A stretch of 64,000 nt of DNA from Lacunisphaera sp049322455. GTDB taxonomy: Bacteria > Verrucomicrobiota > Verrucomicrobiia > Opitutales > Opitutaceae. Within the stretch, counting starts at the first letter, position 1. Each line of letters starts with the position of its first letter. The stretch is taken from contig JBMOQY010000019.1 in assembly GCA_049322455.1 (NCBI GenBank), positions 1 through 64,000 of the forward strand, in the 5' to 3' direction. Below the pieces are notes generated by a model that was given only the letters and a program-made list of their open reading frames with translations, was not told where the DNA came from and did no database searches. Shown here piece after piece: positions 59,713 through 64,000 of this stretch. Made by a program: the position numbers and the translations under genes.

Positions 59713-60119
59713 TCAGCGCAGTTCCTTCCGGATCACGAGTTTCAGGCCGGACCAGATGGCGTCCACGGCGCAAACCTTGATGTCCACGAAGCCGAGGGGC
59801 AGGGCGGCGGCGCGGACGAGGTTTTCGTCCACGTCGGTCGCGACACCCGAGGCCTGTTTGGGCCACGACACCCAGACCGCGCAAGCCGGCGGCACGCTCC
59901 GACGCAGCCGCGGCAGGGCCGTCTCGAGTGATTTCAATTTCGTGACGAAGAGGTGCACCGCCGGGTTTCGGACGTGACCTTCGCGCTCCACTTGACCGGC
60001 ACGTCGGTCGGCAGCTCCAGCAAGGCGACCTAGCCTGCGGGCGCGGCCTGCGCGCAGGCGGTCATGCCCGGCTTGTCGCCGAGTTTCCTCCATGGCGGGG
60101 TGCCTGAGTAGCCGGGCAT
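59713..60119 (-). pseudogene. DUF3052-family gene, broken by an in-frame stop and a frameshift
   Basis: From the ATG at 60119 the minus strand reads MPGYSGTPPWRKLGDKPGMT, the normal DUF3052 opening, then meets TAG at 60032-60030. The next codons still read VALLELPTDVPVKWSAKV. A frameshift follows, and the rest continues in another frame: VHLFVTKLKSLETALPRLRR, WVSWPKQASGVATDVDENLV and AIWSGLKLVIRKELR, a typical family ending. Without the two lesions the protein would be about 135 residues, the usual length. The lesions imply recent loss of function; a sequencing error is also possible. Confidence 0.8.
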
Positions 60120-60132
60120 GATGCCTGCCGCC

Positions 60133-61656
60133 CTACCTTAAGGCGAGCAGGTCGCGGGTGGCGGGGACGTCCTTGATGATCTGGGAGGGCTGGGGGCCGA
60201 CGCCGAGGTAGCGGAGGTTGGGGAGGTCGGCGGGGAGCTGGTCGCCGTAGGCCACCTCGACGAGGCTGCGCACCATCGCGGCGGTGTAGCGCTGGGCGTT
60301 CTTCGGAAGGTCGGCGAATTTGCGCACGCCGGAGATGTCCTCGGTCCAGCCGGGGTGCCTCGCATAGACGGGGCGCAGGGTCTTGCGCAGGGCCTCGTTG
60401 CGCGGCACGTGGCCGTGGCGCCGGCCGGCGGCGTCCTCGTAGGCGGTGCAGATGAGCAGCTCGTCGGCGCCGGAGAGGGCGTCGATTTTGTTGATCATCA
60501 GATCCTGGTAGCCGCCGTAGCGCAGGGCGTCGCCCTTTTCGACGGCGTCATACCAGCCGACCATGCGCTGGCGGCCGGTGGTGGTGCCGAACTCGAGGTG
60601 CTTGAGCTTCTGCGTGAGCGGCCGCGCGTCGTCCATCTGCGTGAGGAAGGTGTGCGTGCCGACCTTGGTGTCGTAGGCCTTGGCCACGGCGAAGGTGTGG
60701 ATCGGCTGCACGGGGATGCCGGCGCTTTCGAAGAACTCGGGCGTGAAGGTGTGCGAGGCCGTGACGTTGGGCGCGAAGCCGTGGCGCTTGTCGAGCCAGT
60801 AGGCCTGGCCGAACTCGCCGATGATGCTGCGGCCGGCGGCGAGCTCGCGCAGCACGAGTTCGCGGACCTCGCCGACGTTGCGGCGGAGCTGCCGGCCGGC
60901 TTCCCAGTAGGCGGCGGTGAGGGCGTCGAGGTCGAGGGTGAAGGGCGCGGCGCCCTTGAAGCGGGTGAAGTCGAACTCCTCCTTTGCGAACAGCCCGAGT
61001 TCGACGGCCTCGGTGTTGGCACGGGTCTCGGCGGCGGAGAGTTTCTCGAAAAAGGCGTCCCACGCGGCGGGCGACACCTGGCAGACGTGCTGGATGGTGC
61101 GGCAGGCGCGCTCGGCGCGGGCGGCGAGTTTCCGGGCGAAGAAGTTGGGGCCGCCGAGGAAGTCGGCGTAGGTGATCTGCCACTGGCCGGTCTCGTCCTG
61201 GTAGGCGGGCGTGATGCCGCGGCCGGTGGAGCCGCGGGGCTCCTCCTTGAGCACGTTGACGCGGTAGTCCTCCCACGCGAGATCGAGCAGGCGGTGACTG
61301 AGGTCGGAGACGAGCGTGCGCTCGTCGATCACGAGGCGGTCAAAGACCGAGAAACCCTTCTTCTCCAGTGGGCGGCCCTCCCAGAGGAATTTGCGCGGGT
61401 CGGCGACGACGCCGGCGCCGATGGCGAGGTGGGGGACCGCGGCGGCGACGACGCCGGCGGGCAGGAGGTTGAGCTTCAGGCCGCCGGCGGTGTGGCCGGA
61501 GTTGGAGCCGCCATTGACCTTGAACACGACGGAGACGGCCGCGGGCGTGGCGCGAAGTTCCTCGATGACCTCGGGGATGAGGCGGCCTTTGCCTTCGTCA
61601 CCGAAGGAGATGCCGACATCGGCAATGAGCTGGCTGCGGAAAGGGGGGAGTGGCAT
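60133..61656 (-). CDS. purA: Adenylosuccinate synthetase, long form
   Basis: This protein is 507 residues, against about 430 in most bacteria. The P-loop GISFGDEGKG at 15-24 keeps the catalytic Asp20. NSGHT (52-56) stands for the usual NAGHT. PRGSTGRGITPAY (140-152), LEFGTTTGRQR, INKIDALSGADELLICTAYE and the end WTEDISGVRKFADLPKNAQR all match the family. It joins IMP and aspartate using GTP in AMP synthesis. Extra length lies mainly around 155-250 and near the C-terminus. It is divergent from the IMPase-like gene with a 168-base gap. The unusual wording suggests a lineage-specific form. Confidence 0.85.
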   Translation of the reverse strand: MPLPPFRSQLIADVGISFGDEGKGRLIPEVIEELRATPAAVSVVFKVNGGSNSGHTAGGLKLNLLPAGVVAAAVPHLAIGAGVVADPRKFLWEGRPLEKKGFSVFDRLVIDERTLVSDLSHRLLDLAWEDYRVNVLKEEPRGSTGRGITPAYQDETGQWQITYADFLGGPNFFARKLAARAERACRTIQHVCQVSPAAWDAFFEKLSAAETRANTEAVELGLFAKEEFDFTRFKGAAPFTLDLDALTAAYWEAGRQLRRNVGEVRELVLRELAAGRSIIGEFGQAYWLDKRHGFAPNVTASHTFTPEFFESAGIPVQPIHTFAVAKAYDTKVGTHTFLTQMDDARPLTQKLKHLEFGTTTGRQRMVGWYDAVEKGDALRYGGYQDLMINKIDALSGADELLICTAYEDAAGRRHGHVPRNEALRKTLRPVYARHPGWTEDISGVRKFADLPKNAQRYTAAMVRSLVEVAYGDQLPADLPNLRYLGVGPQPSQIIKDVPATRDLLALR

Positions 61657-61824
61657 GGGCCGGAGGACAGAAGACAGAGGGCGGAGGACGGCCGGGCAAT
61701 GGCAAACTTAGTCACAATCCCTTATGGGAGCTTTTCGTGCGGGAGCGAGCTTGCGCTGGGAAGCTTCTGGCAGGGTTGCATATTCGCTCGTCGGCGGTCG
61801 CCGGCGGTCGCTACAGTCGCCGCG
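61657..61824. other. Divergent intergenic region, purA / IMPase-like gene
   Basis: This 168-base region must hold both promoters. It includes a purine-rich GGAGGACAGAAGACAGAGGG stretch beside purA that resembles other intergenic repeats of the window, and several CGGTCGC words near the right end. No confident -35/-10 pair or riboswitch-like fold was recognised. Confidence 0.35.
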
Positions 61825-62826
61825 ATGACATCCCGCGAACGCGAACATGGCCGCCGTCTGCTTTGCCGGTTGCAGGAGCACATCCGCGATACGATGCTGG
61901 CGGCGCGCCGGCGACGAGCGCGGGATTTCGCCCGTGTGGTGGCCGTGACGGCGGCCGACACCATCTACCGGGTGGACCGGATCGGCGAGGAGGCGATCTT
62001 GGACTGGTTTGCGGCGCACTGGCCGGCGGCGTGGCCGGTGGAGATCGTGATGGAAGGCTTGGAGGAGGACGGGGCGGTCACGTTCCCGCATGGCACGCCG
62101 GTCGCGCGCACACGGTGGCGCTGCATCCTCGATCCGATCGACGGCACGCGCGGACTGATGCATGACAAGCGCAGCGCGTGGAGCCTGGCGGCGCTCGCGC
62201 CGCAGCGTGGCGCGAAGACGAGCCTGGCTGACATCGTCGTGGCTGCGATGACCGAGATTCCGACGACCAGGCAGTGGCGCGCCGACCAGCTCAGCGCCGT
62301 CAAAGGCCGGGGCGTGCAAGCGCAGGCGGTCAACGTGCTGACCGGCGAACGGCGGCGGATGGCCATCGCGCCGAGCCGGGCGCGCGACTGCCGCGGCGGT
62401 TTTGCCGCGCTCAGCCGGTTCTTCCCCGAGGGCAAGGCCCTGCTGGCCGGCCTCGAGGAGCGGCTCTGGCGGGAGCTCTACGGTGGCGGCAATCCGGCCG
62501 GACCGCTGGTGTTCGACGACCAGTATATCTGCACGGGCGGGCAGCTCCACGAGCTCGTCGCCGGACACGACAGGTTTCTGGCGGACCTGCGGCCGCTGGC
62601 GTTCCGCAAGCTGCGCATCGCTTCCGCGCCGACCTGTCATCCCTACGACATCTGCACGGCGCTCATCGCGCGCGAAGCGGGTTGCGTGATCGAGGCGCCG
62701 ATGGGCGGACCGCTGCGCGCGCCGCTGGACACGACCACACCGGTGGCGTGGGCCGGCTACGCCAACGCCAGACTGGCGCGCCACATCCGGCCGGTGCTGC
62801 GGCGGTTGATCGGGAGGATGCTGTGA
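61825..62826 (+). CDS. Inositol monophosphatase-family (FIG) protein
   Basis: This 333-residue protein has the motif ILDPIDGTRGLMHDKRSAWS at 101-120, the DPIDGT metal-binding signature, preceded by VEIVMEGLEEDG with acidic residues. The last part has CHPYDICTALIAREAGCVIEA, where a WD-x-A is usual and PYD replaces it. The enzyme is probably a Mg-dependent phosphatase, with substrate ranging over inositol phosphates, PAP or fructose bisphosphate. An ATG at 61825 is the first in a frame with protein character. Its N-terminal 60 residues are basic and atypical. Confidence 0.78.
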   Translation: MTSREREHGRRLLCRLQEHIRDTMLAARRRRARDFARVVAVTAADTIYRVDRIGEEAILDWFAAHWPAAWPVEIVMEGLEEDGAVTFPHGTPVARTRWRCILDPIDGTRGLMHDKRSAWSLAALAPQRGAKTSLADIVVAAMTEIPTTRQWRADQLSAVKGRGVQAQAVNVLTGERRRMAIAPSRARDCRGGFAALSRFFPEGKALLAGLEERLWRELYGGGNPAGPLVFDDQYICTGGQLHELVAGHDRFLADLRPLAFRKLRIASAPTCHPYDICTALIAREAGCVIEAPMGGPLRAPLDTTTPVAWAGYANARLARHIRPVLRRLIGRML

Positions 62827-62889
62827 CCTGGAGCAGGCCGATCCCTGACTGGCCCCGCGGAGAAAAGGCGGCCGGTCACAGACCCGGCC

Positions 62890-63525
62890 CTACCGGGCTT
62901 CGCGCCCTGAGCTTCCTTCGGGTGAAGCCGTTCGGATTCTGATCCACCCCACTCCCAGGGCCAGCAGGGCGTAGGCGGAGGCGGCGAGATGGGCGCCGGT
63001 GGCGACGCGGATGCCGGGATCGTCGAAGCGGATGGTGCCGCCGCCCTGGCCGCCGCGCAGGTGCTCGAAGAGGAGCTCGGCCGCGTAGGCGGCGATCACG
63101 GCGGGCCAGAACCATTCGTGACGGTCGCGGCTCCAGCCGGTCGCGGCCACGTAGAGCAGCAGACCGAGATTGACGGCGCTGAGACCGCCATAGCGTGCAA
63201 TGCCGGGTTCCAGCCAGAACAGCGAGCCCGAGACGAACGCCGGCATCAGCACCAGGCCGAGTCGCGTGAACCACGGGTGCCGGTGCTCGGCGAACCAGCC
63301 GACGACAAGCAGCAGACCGGCGTCCATGACAAAGTGCGGCCAGCCGAAATGCACGAGGTGGCCGGTCCAGATGCGCCACCATTCGCCCGCCATGAGGCCG
63401 GCGCGTTCATAGAGCAGTGCGCCGCGCCATGGCGGAAAAAACTGGATCGCCAGCGCAACCAGCGCGCAGACGAGCACGAAGGCCGGGGGGCGGGAAGTTG
63501 GCAGCAGCTCCTTGAGCCGGTTCAT
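62890..63525 (-). CDS. Rhombosortase-like rhomboid protease
   Basis: This 211-residue protein has about six membrane helices. WRIWTGHLVHFGWPHFVMDA at 50-69 matches the opening loop of rhombosortases (GH-x-VH-x-x-W-x-H). GGLSAVNLGLL at 113-123 carries the candidate nucleophile Ser116. ATGAHLAASAYALL at 175-188 carries the candidate His179. Rhombosortases cleave GlyGly-CTERM tails of exported proteins. The ATG at 63525 starts the first helix. No GlyGly-CTERM substrate was seen in the window. Confidence 0.7.
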   Translation of the reverse strand: MNRLKELLPTSRPPAFVLVCALVALAIQFFPPWRGALLYERAGLMAGEWWRIWTGHLVHFGWPHFVMDAGLLLVVGWFAEHRHPWFTRLGLVLMPAFVSGSLFWLEPGIARYGGLSAVNLGLLLYVAATGWSRDRHEWFWPAVIAAYAAELLFEHLRGGQGGGTIRFDDPGIRVATGAHLAASAYALLALGVGWIRIRTASPEGSSGREAR

Positions 63526-63594
63526 CCCCGGCAAGCCTGTGGACGGGGGCCGGCAGCGCAAGCGCGCCGGCGGCCACCGGTTGCCTGTCCCGCC

Positions 63595-63999
63595 CTACTT
63601 GGCGACGGCGACCGCCGGGGCGGTGGCGGGCTTGGGCGGCTTGCCGTAGCCGAGGAGGCCGCGCGACTTGATGACCTCGGCGACCTTGGCGGGCACGAGC
63701 TTCTCCCAGGAGGGGTCGTTGTTCTTGATGCGCTGGAGCACGTCGCGGGAGAAGATGCTGAGGTAGTCCTCGTTGAAGCCGTTGATGCAGTCGATGTAGT
63801 GGTTTTCCAGCAGGTGGGCGTAGAGGTTGCGCAGGTGGTCGGCGACGTTGAGGTTGCGGGCCGTGATGAGGACCTTCGCGGCGAAGGCGTGGGCGACATG
63901 GGCCTGCCCGCCCTCGGCGGGGTGGCCGGTCTTGAGGTAGCTGTCGTAGGCGACCTGCTGCATCGGGTAGATGTAGAGCTTCACGGCGTGGCGGAACAT
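63595..63999 (-). CDS. Unrecognised conserved-looking protein, probably partial at its N-terminus
   Basis: This 134-residue frame ends at 63595 and reaches the window edge; the ATG at 63999 may be an internal methionine of a longer gene. It reads HAVKLYIYPMQQVAYDSYLK, AKVLITARNLNVADHLRNLY, AHLLENHYIDCINGFNEDYL and DPSWEKLVPAKVAEVIKSRG. It is helical, soluble, with balanced composition and a Pro/Ala/Lys-rich tail, and clearly protein-like. I cannot name the family with confidence. It lies 69 bases upstream of the rhombosortase-like gene. Confidence 0.75.
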   Translation of the reverse strand: MFRHAVKLYIYPMQQVAYDSYLKTGHPAEGGQAHVAHAFAAKVLITARNLNVADHLRNLYAHLLENHYIDCINGFNEDYLSIFSRDVLQRIKNNDPSWEKLVPAKVAEVIKSRGLLGYGKPPKPATAPAVAVAK

Positions 64000-64000
64000 G

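Noticed and set aside
60133..61656. PurZ-like (2-aminoadenylosuccinate synthetase) identity
   Set aside because: The GDEGKG catalytic Asp is intact; PurZ enzymes have a changed residue there. PurA remains the better name.

Overview
The window is a GC-rich bacterial chromosome segment. It most resembles a member of the Verrucomicrobiota, probably Opitutaceae. The pointers are paired Tat-exported Gfo/Idh/MocA oxidoreductases, a long tandem array of MacB/FtsX-type 'ADOP' permeases, a Dxs with the PVC-like GDAAF variant, and intergenic stretches made of decayed short repeats (CACGGAT-type, TGGCCACGAAAAGGCAC-type). The taxonomic call rests on gene content and was not tested by alignment. Nearly all genes from 1 to 52.2 kb run on the minus strand.

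Layout. 1-150: the 5' end of an IS200/IS605-like tnpA with a hairpin upstream, then a minus-strand terminator. 179-4214: a small operon with two Tat-signal Gfo/Idh oxidoreductases, a DoxX-like membrane protein and a secreted discoidin-like protein. 4420-4879: a decayed coding remnant in several frames. 4880-19887: six consecutive ADOP permeases of 802-837 residues, with no ATPase. Upstream of them lie two tiny hydrophobic reading frames and a good sigma-54-type -24/-12 element at 20317-20332.

20504-51511 is the dominant feature: 28 minus-strand genes whose junctions range from a 20-base overlap to a 47-base gap, many of them GTGA, ATGA or TGATG. It reads as one surface-polysaccharide operon. 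It starts with an AsnB-type amidotransferase. It then has a GT4, an ABC-2 exporter pair (Wzm/Wzt with a C-terminal extension), a UDP-galactopyranose mutase of the eukaryotic type, many GT2 and GT4 glycosyltransferases, three FkbM-type methyltransferases, a Wzy-like polymerase, a WcaF-like acetyltransferase, an O-antigen-ligase-like protein, a polyprenyl-phosphate sugar phosphotransferase and a GT39-like membrane transferase. It ends with a translationally coupled disulfide flavoprotein. In this reading the PGT primes a lipid carrier, the GTs build a glycan that may contain galactofuranose, FkbM and acetyl enzymes decorate it, and the ABC pair and/or polymerase/ligase export and attach it.

51.7-64 kb is mostly housekeeping: a DJ-1/PfpI protein, a YeeZ-like SDR, ybaB-recR, tRNA-Gly(CCC), a tiny Cys-rich exported protein, xseB-dxs, an M48 (Ste24-like) protease, an exported EEP-fold phosphoesterase, a broken DUF3052 gene, a long purA, an inositol-monophosphatase-like gene, a rhombosortase-like protease, and a gene at the window edge. 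The most unusual items are the 28-gene operon with its eukaryotic-type UGM, the ATPase-less permease array behind a sigma-54-like promoter, and repeat sequence that seems to supply a start codon and signal peptide at 58652.
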